From: Volutella citrinella
Taxonomy: Eukaryota; Ascomycota; Sordariomycetes; Hypocreales; Nectriaceae
Assembly: GCA_034401135.1 (NCBI GenBank)
Contig: JAWZSP010000009.1
Span: 992,001-1,056,000, forward strand
Reading direction: 5' to 3'
Length of the DNA stretch: 64,000 nucleotides
The translations under genes were made by a program, and so were the position numbers. Position 1 is the first letter of the stretch; every line of letters starts with the position of its first letter. The notes below the pieces were generated by a model. It made no database searches, was not told the origin of the DNA, and saw only the letters and a program-made list of their open reading frames with translations. Shown in pieces: positions 23,702 through 34,692 of this stretch.

Positions 23702-26700
23702 TCAGACTATGTGATAACCGTCCCGCAGCTCGTTTGGCACCTGGAATGCTCCATAAAAGGCCACCCTGCCCTCCTGCAGTCGCTTGTACAACTTGTCACC
23801 CTCCATGTCGTACCGCTGCACGTCAGATACCTTCTGCACAAACGATGCAAAGCCAGCCACCCTGGCCGTTTGCGAGTCCTGTGGCTCCACGAAACAGACC
23901 GGCGTCCCGCTTTGGCCACCCCGGATGTGGTGGTCATTTTTCACACGATACAGAATCGACCTAGCTACCAGACTAGTCCATGTCTTGGGGTCGTCCTTGG
24001 GGTCTGGCTCGCTGGGGCTGCTCGCCCATGTGCTGAAGAAAGCCCGTCGCTTGCTCTGTTGCTTGCTTTTTTGCTGAGTGCGGAATATGCCCTGACCGAC
24101 AACCTGCGTCAAAAGAATAAGCAACTCATCAGTCATCCCATGGGTTCAGATGCTTACCTGACATCGGCTGTCTACGATGCCAATACTCTTTGCCTCTCGT
24201 GACTCACCATCGAGAAGTACCAGCTTGTTGGAGTTGTACTTGATATTCATCCAACCGTGCTGGTCCAGCCATTCCAGACCCATTTTCCCACCTGATGAGG
24301 CAGGGGAATTTGCCGATGGAATATGGCCAACATCCACCAGACTAGTATCTGAGGTATAGCCTACAGGAAATGACGACGGACATGGGTCAAACACCCGATT
24401 GATGTTTCCGAGCTGCAACGACAATAAGTAATTTGAAGCACCAACCTCCCATATACGGCGTACTTACATTCCTCGAGCTGCTTGTAGCGAGGACGCTTAC
24501 CGAGATGAGCGGAGAGATGGAAAGAATCGGGCCCATCCTTGCCGCGATCCATGCGTCAACAAAGACGTGTGTCGGCACGGTGACCAACCTGCGGCCGTCA
24601 TCCGGGACTGGGGCAACCACAACGCCCATCTTACCCTCAAAGACATCCTTAAGCTTGGGATTTGGCAGCACAGCCCGAATAGTGCTTCCGATTGAGTGCT
24701 TGAAATTGGTTGTGATGCCCAGATACGGTCTCAAAGCGGCCTGTGGTGCTTGTTGGGTGCTGGTGGCTGCGTCCAGGGCTATCTGGGCCGCGCTAACATC
24801 ACCAAGCACTGGGCGGGCAGGAATCTGGTGATCTCTTGTAGCAATGGAAGTTTGCGCCATCGTGGTACTATCCCCTGCGGTTGGATAGATCCTTGCTGGA
24901 ATGAAACTGACCTGAAGCCCCCCAAATTCACTCGGCAAGCTTCTTAGGCCCTTTTCCAAATTGAAGTCATCTGGTACTATGATCTGCAACTGTCCGTTGA
25001 TGAGGAGATAAAAGCCAAGCGCCTCGTTGAATGTCGCGAATAGCTCCGAGACAGTATCATCTGGGATCATTTCAACAGGTGATATCAGGCGTGGGTGCGG
25101 ATCCGGTGGAGGCGAGCCGATGGGCATCAGTGGGTAGTGATATCGAACCGGAATTACCACTGGGTGTCCATCGACAGTCAATGGCATACTAAAGCTTTCA
25201 TCGTCATCCCCGGGCGTATAGGTCCAGCAAAGACTACCAGGCGTTGGCTCGTCGAGTCGAAGGTCGTCTCGTATCTCGTCACATAGATCCTCTTTTCCAA
25301 GATTCTCTGGAATATCCTCCTGACACCTTAGTGAAAGAAGATGGGATTGACTTCCCTCGGGTGATTCTTGCAATGAGGCATTGTCAATACCAGCTCCAGT
25401 TCCAGTTTTCTCCTCTTCCAGGATTGCGGGCTTCACTGCCTTGCGTTCGCGACGTCTTCGCCGGCGCTCGTCGTCGTCGTCGTCGTCGTCATCGTCAGTG
25501 GAGTGGCGGCTGTCATGGGAGCCAGACGGGGTGCGGCGGGAGTGCCGTAAGCCCTTGAATGACTGGAGCAGACCAGGGCCGTAGATGGCCTCGAGAAAGG
25601 CGTGGGGGGAGTCACGGGGCTTGCGCTTGCCCACCCAGGAACCAGGTGGTGGCGGTGGTGTGGGCGGATCGTCGACGAGGACGATTGGCTCTCGCTGTCG
25701 CCCCCCTGCTTTCTCCTCCCCGACAGAGTGGCCCAATACTTTCCACAAGCTTCCCGTTTCCTTCGCCGACTCCTGTGGTTTGGAGGCGTGGGAACTCTGA
25801 CTTTGATCACTCGTCCCTTCATCTCCCCTTCCGTGCCCCCTTCCGCGCTCTCTGGACTTATCACCCTTAGTTGATCGGCCCAGACGCGCCATCCTTTCGA
25901 GCAAGCGCTGTTTCTGAGCTTCCTCCTCCCGTCTCTCCTCCAGTCTTTGCGCCTCAGACACCAACTTGTCCCCTTGCCGCATTTTCTCAACCGATATACG
26001 TCTCATGGCATCTGACATGTCCCTGGGATCATATGTCCTCCCAGCAGATGTTGGTAAAACTGCTTGCCGCTCGGCAATGACGGCATTGGCATTAGCAATG
26101 CGATCTCTCCTTCGAGAATCGCGAGCTTCTTCCTCCCGGGCTCGCCGCTCCCCCTTTCGCAACCCTCGCTTCTCATCAGTGAGTGAGTCGACACTGTCGC
26201 TAGCATAAGAGGGACGGATGATTCCACCACTCTCCTGGGTTGTTGGCACCTCATCGGCCTCGTCTGCTCTTGTAATGCGCTTGGTTCTTCCCTGGTGGAC
26301 GGATTGTGGCCTGCTGCTCGATCCCTGGTCCTCTTCCTTGCCATGGGCTTCGTCTTCTTTCTCAAAATGTCTCCTATCATCGATTGAAGGGGAGTCCACG
26401 GTAAGTGTGTTACTCGACGCCCCAGGGAGCTCAGACACCTGGCCTAAGGCCCGCAGGTTTTGAGCTGTAGGGGCGTTTGCATCCGAGACTTCATACGAGT
26501 CTACGGAATAAGCTGTTTTGTCGCGGGTTTCTTCTCTGGCAAGAGGCTTCTCTGGGCCCTTACCCTTGACATCGCGCGTCTCTTGGGTTGCGAGTTCGTC
26601 TCGACCGACATCCTTCTGCCAGGATTCTCTGGCCAGCAAGGACAGGGAATGATTGTCAGACGTCATGCCAGAAGGTAACGTGGCCTGTAACAAACGCCCC

Positions 26701-29186
26701 TTTGCTTTATGGGCAACTGATGGGATGCGGGGGCATTTGGCGCAGCGTCTATGGCCACAGTTCTTGCAGTCCTTGTCTCCGGTGCTGAACTCCGTCGAAC
26801 AGTTGTGGCATGTTCTTTTGATACGCTTGCGGGGACTATTGGTGACACGAAAAAACTCCTGGCAGCGCATCAGATTTAACAAGTCTCTTCTGTGATGCTA
26901 GGAAAGCGCTCACCTTATCACTCTCCTGACTTTCTCTATTCACAGAGGCATCTTGTTTCGCACGGCCACTTTCGGAATTCGCTGGCATGGAGGCCTCAAC
27001 TGAGACAAGAGTTGGTTCTGGGCTTGGGACTTCCGCATGGAGTTCGAGCGAGTCAAGAATGGCCTTGAAGTCTGAACTATCGTCTCCAGCAACAAGCCAG
27101 GGATGGGTAAGGCACTGAGAAATCGTGTACCGCTTTGCCGGATCCACAACCAGCATGTTCCTCATGAGATCGACTGCCCCAGTTCTTAGCAAGACATCCA
27201 GTAATCCAGTGAGCTGGTGAGAACTTACGTGCTTGATCACTCACGCTTGGATACAACACCGCCCAAGGGATGATGGAGAGGGGAGCGGTTAAAGTCCTCT
27301 CCCGGCCCTCAGACTGTTTCTTGAGAAGAGCACGCTCAATCTGGCTACCCAGTGACGATGGAGGATCAGCCTCGTCAAAAGGCAGCTCGCCGAAGAGACA
27401 GATGTACAATGTGAGACCCAAGCACCAAATATCGAGGGGCTTCCCGTGGTGATGGCCGCCCTGGAGCAGTTCTGGAGATGCGAAGCTTCGGTGACCAGGA
27501 AACTCCTCCAGTAGCGGTTTACCGGACTCTAGATAGGTGGAAGACTGAAAGCGACCGAGTTGGATATGGGGCTGTGCCCGATCTGTAAGTAGAATACTCC
27601 GAGGCCGAATGTCACGGTGGATGATATTGCGTGAATGCTACCTGATAGTCAGTGCGCCGCCTGCTGGGTCAAGAATCTGGGGCGGCTTACGAGATACTCG
27701 ACGGCGGATAAGAGCTGCCGGAGGATGCGGCGAGCCTCGCTTTCCCAAAAAGGCCCGAAGTTCTCAAGAGAGCCCTCCAAGTCTTTCCCTGCCGTTGGTG
27801 CTATGATGTAAGTCATCCGGCCTTCTGACTCGAAGACGTCCACGACGGGCAATATATTAACGTGTCGAAGACTTGGATGTATGAACTTTTGGCGATATTT
27901 TGCCTCCGATTCTTTTCCGCTTTCCGGATGGACCATTGCGACGTACATGTAACTTGATTCATGTTGTATTTGATACATGCTGGCCATTTTATCCAGCACC
28001 ATTGGGACGTTCGTGTGAATTAATTGTGATGTAAAGAGAATGGGAAAGATACTGGCCATTGTCTCCATGAGCTGTGATTTTGGGAGCTGAGCTGATCTGA
28101 TGAGGCGGCAGTTGATCATCTCTATTTCGCCGTCTCGAGGTAAATGGCCCTCAATGCTGTACTTTTGGGTGAACCCGGTGGGTTGTCCGGTGCTATCTAG
28201 TTTTATCCGGAGCTTCATACCTTGAGGCAGTTCTATCTCGTCTCGGCTTTTGAGTCTCACGACTTCTGTGAATCCAAAAGGGCGTCCGTTGACTGACAGA
28301 GTACCAGGGGCTGACAGGTTCTGCAGCATCAGGACCAGCTCTCCGTTATTTCCTATCGGCATGAATAGGCAGTGTCGGTTCAGGATATTCTTGTGGTCAA
28401 GAATGGTGTCTGTATTCGGTTGTCAGCTCGTCAGCTCAAGCCAACAAGAATTGGACTGTCAAATGGCCCGACAACTAACTCACCACACTCATAGGCATCA
28501 CGCCCGAGCAGATGTGCTGTATACCTCGGTGTAAAAGATATTCCCTCCCTATCTCCTGGCTCTTTTTCGAATTGGAGAGTGGGCTTGGGTAGAACTGTCG
28601 TTTCAAGGTTCTGCCATGGCCTTCTGGGGTCGGATACCATTTCCAACACTGCCCACGTACGTTGACCTTCTCCAGGTCTCAGACCTAGAGAGTAGGGCGT
28701 CTCAGGTCCATTAGGTTGTAACAAATCCATGCTGGGATCAGTTGGAAACGCATACTTTTCCGCTGCCAGCGAGATGACTGTCTGGGATCCCCTGCTCCTG
28801 CGGCTGGGGACCGGGTGGCCGGGTAGTGTGACCAGGGAAAAGGCATCGTCAAAGCCGTTGACGCAGAGTGTAGACCGGGTAAAATTTACTGCAACCCTCT
28901 TTGAATCGAAACAGTTCATGCCCAGTCGAACGTTAACAGATTCCTGCAACGTGGGAGAGTTGATGACGACTGGGGCTAGGTATCTGCCTACATGGATCAC
29001 AATAAGGTTGCCAGTGCCATCGCCAATACCCCGCGATGCCGCGTAAGATGTTGAGACGGTGGTAGTGCTGGCTGAGGGGTCCAGCAAGGCTGTGACGGGG
29101 TATCCGTTGACTTTGACTTCGACATGTATAGGGCCGTTGATTTCGGATATGGGGACGATACGATCGCCGGGGCTGGAGGGATTCAT
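23702..29186 (-). CDS. Multi-module FHA-pseudokinase-zinc ribbon-trypsin-like protein
   Basis: Seven exons: 29186-28484, 28409-27691, 27637-27229, 27173-26914, 26858-24468, 24412-24158 and 24103-23702, giving 1712 aa. The six introns are 53-74 nt and each keeps frame. Modules in order: retropepsin-like fold (about 20-110; LLDPSAS replaces DTG/DSG); FHA domain (about 220-300; GR228-229, NRH245-247, NG275-276); protein kinase fold (about 325-645) with catalytic motifs lost; zinc ribbon (C714, C717, C728, C731, then C736, C739); a long charged low-complexity linker including an Asp run; and a C-terminal trypsin-like region with candidate His1461, Asp1516 and Ser1644. The zinc-ribbon exon has its own ATG (MRCQEFFRV), but that would overlap the kinase frame, so splicing at 26913-26859 is preferred. 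The C-terminus (GRVAFYGAF) resembles a widespread fungal family of unknown function. Function unknown; a signalling scaffold is my inference. Confidence 0.75.
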
Positions 29187-29500
29187 GGCTGGTCCACGAG
29201 AGTCCGCGCAACGGGAGATAGAGTCGCAACTTGCTTGTTTGATGTCAACTTGTCTTCGTATGTGATCGAGTCTGCGTTTATCAAGGTCGAAGTGTAGCCA
29301 GGTAGACTTCGTCTGTTGTGGCGGGGACGGAGGGGCTGCTGAACAGGGATCATAGTGTCTCCCACAGCCTCATTCAGCCTTGCCGACTTGGCTGCCTTTT
29401 TTGCGAACCACCTTTGCTGCTGGACCTTTCATACATGATCTAGGCAATTCGACATCACTTGTGTAGCCCGAGGCCTCGAGGCTAGTAGACGCGTCCCGCC
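29187..29500. promoter_or_regulatory. Divergent promoter region, 314 bp
   Basis: The start codons of the multi-module pseudokinase gene (minus) and the membrane-protein gene (plus) are 314 bp apart, so the two share one promoter interval. No TATA-like element stands out. Confidence 0.5.
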
Positions 29501-30886
29501 ATGCTTGCAGACGTGGCGCCCCTCGCGATGGACGAGGACATCCAATCCGCGCTCTGTTTTGCGCTTGGATTGAGCAACGATCGATCAGCCGCGCCGTACA
29601 TGCAGTACATTGAGTCGTCATGGTCGGGTCTTGGCGAGCTGTGCGATTTCTTGCGCCTTTTTCTAGATGTTGTCCGCCACTTTCATGGTTTGTCCATCCC
29701 CAGTGCATCCCCTCTCGATTGGAATACACAAACTCATGGCCAACCAGCCGCGTCAACAAGCCTGGATTCGTCCCAATCGAGCATCCAGTCTTACATAGAT
29801 GGCCTAGTCTCTAGCGAAAACCATCCATACTTCAGCGACACTCTCGCAGGGTCCGCGCTGCGAATCGCTAGAGTCACTGAGGTCGTCCTCCTCATCCTGG
29901 GCACCTGGACGCTGATGCATTCGTACTTCATCCCAGCGCGACGCGACCAGCGCAGGATCGTATTTGCATACTGCGCCAAGCAAAAGAAAGACTACTCTGA
30001 AGCTGCGGCTTTCGCGCAAAGTGTGCCCCAGCTTCTCAGCCAGAGCGGCCTCATACCCAACCCATACGAACTGGGTGAATCGGAGCCACTACCGGACCAG
30101 GACTTGACGGCAGAGGAAACGGAAATGCAGCCATTTGGGCTTCACGACTCATTTGGCCCCCTAGAGTCACTCTCCATCAGCACGAAGCGCCTCAATGCGG
30201 TCACACTCTCTCGACTGGGCTGCGTGAACATTACGTGGACAACCAACATCTCGCGCCATCTGCTCTTGTCCAAGCGCGGCGAGAAGCGATACCTGGAGCT
30301 CTTCTCCTTGCCCTGCGCATTCCAGGGCAACGCGGCAAGCGTCTTGTCCAGCATGGGCATATCCACCGAACTCCTTGAAGAAATCGAGTATTCCTACGCG
30401 ACACTGTTCAACCCAGGTACGCCGTCGTACATCCACCAGAAACTCACAAAGATCAAGGGCTTCTCATACTGGTGCTGGTGCCTGCATTGCTCTTCGTTTA
30501 GAATACGGAAGCGCGTGCTCGGGACGGCCAAAAGAAGCAGAAGGCGAGCGTCCACCCCGTTGCAGCAGGTCGAGTATGACCCGCTACTCGAGCGTCTCAT
30601 GCAGAGAGATGCCGTCCAGTGGGATCATACAGAGTTCAAGAACTTGTGGCCGCGGGTGACAGCACTCAACGAACACCTCCACCAGACGAGGCCGTGGAGC
30701 ATCTGGGTGCTCTTCCGTGATCGCCGTGATACTGTCCAGTACTGGACGTTCTTGTAAGCCAACCCATGCCAGTCAAGAAGAGTGAAGCTAATGTCTGTGA
30801 AAAACAGATTTGGATCCATCATCTTATTTTTGACAGTATTGCAAGTCTTTCTAGCGGCAGCACAAGTTGCTAGTGGCTTCAAATGA
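29501..30886 (+). CDS. Fungal protein of unknown function with C-terminal membrane anchor
   Basis: Two exons: 29501-30753 and 30808-30886, giving 443 aa. The 54-nt intron (GTAAGC...AACAG) lies directly inside the C-terminal hydrophobic region: exon 1 ends DTVQYWTF and exon 2 encodes GSIILFLTVLQVFLAAAQVA and a short tail. Another hydrophobic segment is at about 125-145 (VTEVVLLILGTWTLMHSYFI). The middle contains SISTKRLNAVTLSRLGCVNI and a basic stretch (RIRKRVLGTAKRSRRR). The ending WSIWVLFRDRRDTVQYWTF is typical of a large family of uncharacterised filamentous-fungal proteins I recall from genome annotation. No enzyme motif is visible. It is the divergent partner of the multi-module protein, which may hint at shared expression. 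Confidence 0.8.
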
Positions 30887-31105
30887 ACATGCCTCTCTTG
30901 CCTGTACGGGAAAGTAGATCCATTTGATGCTTCAACAGACCCGGACTCTATCATCTCTACTCGGCTATCGCAGACCCCGACTACCACCACTACAAGGCTA
31001 TACATCTAACAACATGAATATCAACCCATATATACGGTAAAGCTGAAAATATTGACAGGAGAATGGGCACATGGTGCAGGCTGGCCAAAACGGTCCAGAT
31101 CCAAC

Positions 31106-31937
31106 TCAAAGCTCCTCCTTCACGGCATCACCACCAGCTGGCTTCTTGACGTCTTTAGCCTTGAGAACCTCTGCCCTGATATGGAGCTTCATCTTGAAGT
31201 CCTCTGGTATGGTGTGATCCACCCAGGCCACCACGCTGTTGTTTGACGGAGCCGAGGCATACTTGGACAAATCAGCCAAATAATCTGTCGTCCAGTTAGC
31301 TCCGCAATCATCGCCCGATTTCTTAACCAAACGTACCAAAACACTTGCTGCCCTCGGCTACCCAGAGCGGCAGGACGCCGTATAGTGCTCCTGGTGCGAA
31401 GATGGCCACCCTGTCTTGGTCCTTTGACCTGTCGATCTCGTCGGCGCCGGGAAACACGACGACCTCCTCGATCTCGTCCTCGTCGCTCTTGTGCTTGTCA
31501 AAGATGGCGAAGAGAGCCTTGCCCTCGCCGTCGGTACGCTCCTGCTCCTCAATCCACTCCCGGACCAGGACCGGCATGTCCGCATAGTCCATGAGAAGAA
31601 TGCTGCGGTCGTGGCGATGGCGGTCCAGGCCGGCCCAGCCACCGGGGTACTCTCTGTCGGCAAAGAGCTTCTTCAGGCCGGGCACCCAGGGCTTGAGGCC
31701 CTTGGGTGGCACGTCCGTCAGCTGGTGCAGGGTGTACTCCCGAGCCGGGAAGTCAATGGTCGACTCGCAGACGGGGTCGAAGGACGCGGCGGCCTCTGCC
31801 TTGAATGGGTTCCTCCAATGGAAGCTCTCAACGAAGCTAGGCTTGACAGGCTTGGGCGAGCCGCCTGAGTTGAAACTAAAGCCATGCGACGCACCGACAA
31901 GGGCCAGCGATGCGGCTGTAACTGAAGTCCACTTCAT
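31106..31937 (-). CDS. Secreted protein of unknown function, 259 aa
   Basis: Two exons: 31937-31337 and 31284-31106. The 52-nt intron has a perfect GCTAAC branch site 18 nt before its acceptor. A signal peptide is clear (MKWTSVTAASLALVGASHG, cleavage near residue 19-20). The mature part has few cysteines (PVCEST and GSKCF), a basic Pro-rich start, and an Asp/Glu-rich segment near the middle (DKHKSDEDEIEEVVVFPGAD). The C-terminal exon (DYLADLSKYASAP, then VVAWVDHTIPEDFKMKLHI) ends in a Lys-rich tail. I do not recognise the family. It is convergent with the membrane-protein gene at 29501-30886; their stops are about 220 bp apart. Confidence 0.75.
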
Positions 31938-33238
31938 GATTGATACAACTAGGTCTCAGGGAGGGTGTCACTGAAGCAGGAAGGTTGTTTGGTTTGACTT
32001 TCAGATACCAATCGACTTTAGCCAGCATCATAAATGCCTGGTCGGTGTAATGCCAGGTTGTCCATAACCAAAGGGCGTTGTTGTCCTCATCGGATGGTCT
32101 GAGTCCGCACTTCCATTTAGAGAAGCGAACGGGTGTGCTGATGGCCGAATGTGGTGGCGGCTTGACGATGCATCGGCTGGTGGCGGGGTACAGTGTGATC
32201 GCTTAACTAATTTGTCCAAGACCTTGCGTTTACGGCGGCATCATTGGGCAGGCTTGAATGGTGTACGATTGTCCTTGTGCTGGCTCGCGTGATGGCCGGC
32301 TGAGGTACGTTATGCCTCCAGCCGGACTCTTTGGAAGGTTTGACACGTTCCTTATAGTATCCCAGCTGGGTTTGAATTGAGAGCACTCAAAGACCCATGA
32401 TTCTCGTGATTTCCATGCAACGCGTGAGGCAGTAACTTGAACATCGTGTGGGAATACTTGGGCCAACTGCATCAGTCGACCGAGACCAACCCGCCCTCAC
32501 CGGAGATTGTGATACGAGCATCAAGACGAAGAACCCGCCCGATGCTTTAGCCAAATCTGTGGATCATGTGTACAACCCCGGATCGCACAGCGCCCGCACA
32601 AGAACCGAGCCTGGGCTTCCAGGCAATGGCACTCATTGCGGTGTTTCCGACTCGCGTTTCAGCTGCGACCCTGAAATACCGTTTCAAGCCAGCGATGCGG
32701 CGTATGCAAATCCCTTTCGATCCTGCATTTTAATCCGGATCTTCGTAACGATCGAAAACGGGCATTCGTAACTATCCAACTCCTTCAGAAATTGTAGGAT
32801 TTTAGGTAGCTGGATAAGGCGCGGTGCTCCACCCCCGGTCCCTTGGAATCGGGCGGATTATGAGGCTACAAATAGAAGCATAGATAACAGCAGCTTGCAC
32901 CTGGCTAGCTGAATTGTCCCTCAAGGCTGAGAGATTGGCCCATAACCCCGGCTGAGTGAGTCCGCAACGGGAAATAAGGCATGCGCGCGTAGGCTCGTTG
33001 TCGTGCAGTGACATGCTATGCCTATCTCTCTCAACGGTCAAGGCCCGCCGCGCTGCCGGGCAAGGCCGAATCCTTTCCTAGCACCGAAGGGGCAGGCTGA
33101 AAGCGCGTGTAAACGGCTTGGGAAGGTCGTGTGGTGAAGTTGTCGCGGGTTGGACTATAAAGCTGCTGTGCACCCTTCCCTATATCCCACTGCCCAGCAA
33201 GCTTGACGCGCAGAGACAAACAGCCTACTTCGTTCACG
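31938..33238. other. Intergenic region between two secreted-protein genes
   Basis: About 1.3 kb between divergent genes at 31106-31937 (minus) and 33239-33795 (plus). No gene is visible. The right end carries a TATA element listed separately. Confidence 0.5.
33156..33161 (+). promoter_or_regulatory. TATA box of the small secreted protein gene
   Basis: A consensus TATAAA sits 78 bp upstream of the ATG at 33239, at a sensible distance for a short leader. Few genes in this window have so clear a TATA element, which suggests inducible or strong expression (inference). Confidence 0.5.
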
Positions 33239-33795
33239 ATGCATTTTACAGTCCTCCTCACAGCTTTTGCAGCCTTGGCAAGCGGCGCCATGATACCCCG
33301 GGCCGATGTCAAGTTCCAGGGTGGATGGTGTGGCCTTCACGGCAAGATCATCTCCAAGCAGGAGACCTCGGACATCTTCCAGGTTCAGGCCTTTGACAAC
33401 ATCCAGCAGAAGATGACCAAAAAGACCTCCTTTTACCACGGCTTCTATGCCGACAAGGGTAAAAAGGGTAAAATCTGGGAGCTCAAGGGTGACCTACCCG
33501 AGGTCTTGACCATCTGGCATGAACAGAATGTGCGCGAGGGTGACGATGACTGGTGGCGGGTAAGTACAAGACCCGGGCAGGGCCTGTCATTCACGAGTAA
33601 TGTTGAATTCAACTGATCTTTCTCATCTGACAGCTTCATTTCCGGTATGGCGATAGGGAGTGGACAAGCCCTCCTCCCGGCAAGGACCTGCTCACCGATG
33701 ACCAGAAGCTGCTTCTCTGTCGCGCGGGCAAGGTGGACAATGGGGTCACCAAGGCATACCCATCAATCCAATTCGACTGTGGATTTACCTGTTGA
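33239..33795 (+). CDS. Small secreted four-cysteine protein, effector-like
   Basis: Two exons: 33239-33559 and 33634-33795 (74-nt intron, GTAAGT...GACAG), giving 160 aa. A signal peptide (MHFTVLLTAFAALASG) is followed by a short Arg-containing stretch and a compact domain: KFQGGWCGLHGKIISKQET, then IWELKGDLPEVLTIWHEQNV, DDDWWRLHFRYGDREWTSPP, and a tail ending FDCGFTC. Four cysteines in the mature part could make two disulfides. Aromatic residues, especially Trp, are frequent. I do not recognise the family; small size, signal peptide and isolated position with a TATA promoter make it effector-like, but host interaction is inference only. Confidence 0.75.
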
Positions 33796-34692
33796 TAGGA
33801 GGCTGAATGTTATAGGTTGGAGCAGTAGGAAGTTCACAAGACGTTCTTGTCAGAGTCACTTGGCAATTGATTATACAAGTAAAAACATGTAAACTCTCTC
33901 GATAGTGCCAGCTTAGTCGAAACAGCAATGAAACCAGATCAAAAGCAATGCCATAGCCTCGGTTCACCGCACGAGCTCCAGAGATTAAAGACATATCACA
34001 GAGCTTATATGCTGCGCCCCTGGAGTGGTGCCGAGTTGCCGCCATTACGGACTGCGCCACCATCAATTATCGATGTGGATGTGGATCCATTGCGAGCACC
34101 AAGATCGACTACCAGTACGCATGCCACCAGCAGGACATTGCATTTATTTTCTCCGATTCGACTGGGGCCGCGGCTAGTCTTGATGCTTTATATTGAAGTC
34201 CCGGCGAAGAGGCAAAGGGGTCGGATGGGCAGTGATGGGGACTTTGGGCGCTGGAGTCTGGCCCTTCCCCCGAAATAGATGGCGGGGCCAACACCTGGGG
34301 TTCACCGTTCAGGTGTTCTAGAACCCCAGATCACTAATTGTCCGGTAATAGGGCTGCTGACCCACAGCCACCCGAGCGCTGCGCACGGTCAGCTTCGCCG
34401 CGATGGCCGACGACGCATCATCGCATGTGGCGGCATGTCTCGTTCCAGACCCCATCCAGCCATCCATGGATCCCTTGGCTCATAGCTGGACGGAGGCAGC
34501 TGGTCAAGAAGATAAACTCAGCATTAGCTGCCGATCATGAACTGCTCGCTCTCTTCGGGGAATAGACATGCTTGCCGAGCTCGTTGATTCCTTTGCAATA
34601 CTTGACATCGCGAAAGCTGCCTAAGCCATCCTGCTGAGTTGCTCCGCTGAACAGCAACTGCAAAGACCAAAGTCGCGGGGAGCAGCGAAGCC
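33796..34692. other. Intergenic region
   Basis: About 0.9 kb between two plus-strand genes; it contains the 3' flank of the small secreted protein and the promoter of the GH114 gene. I see nothing else. Confidence 0.5.

Noticed and set aside
26836..26882. Separate gene beginning at MRCQEFFRV for the zinc-ribbon part
   Set aside because: It would overlap the end of the kinase frame on the same strand. A standard 55-nt intron with branch site joins the two parts in frame, which is more economical.
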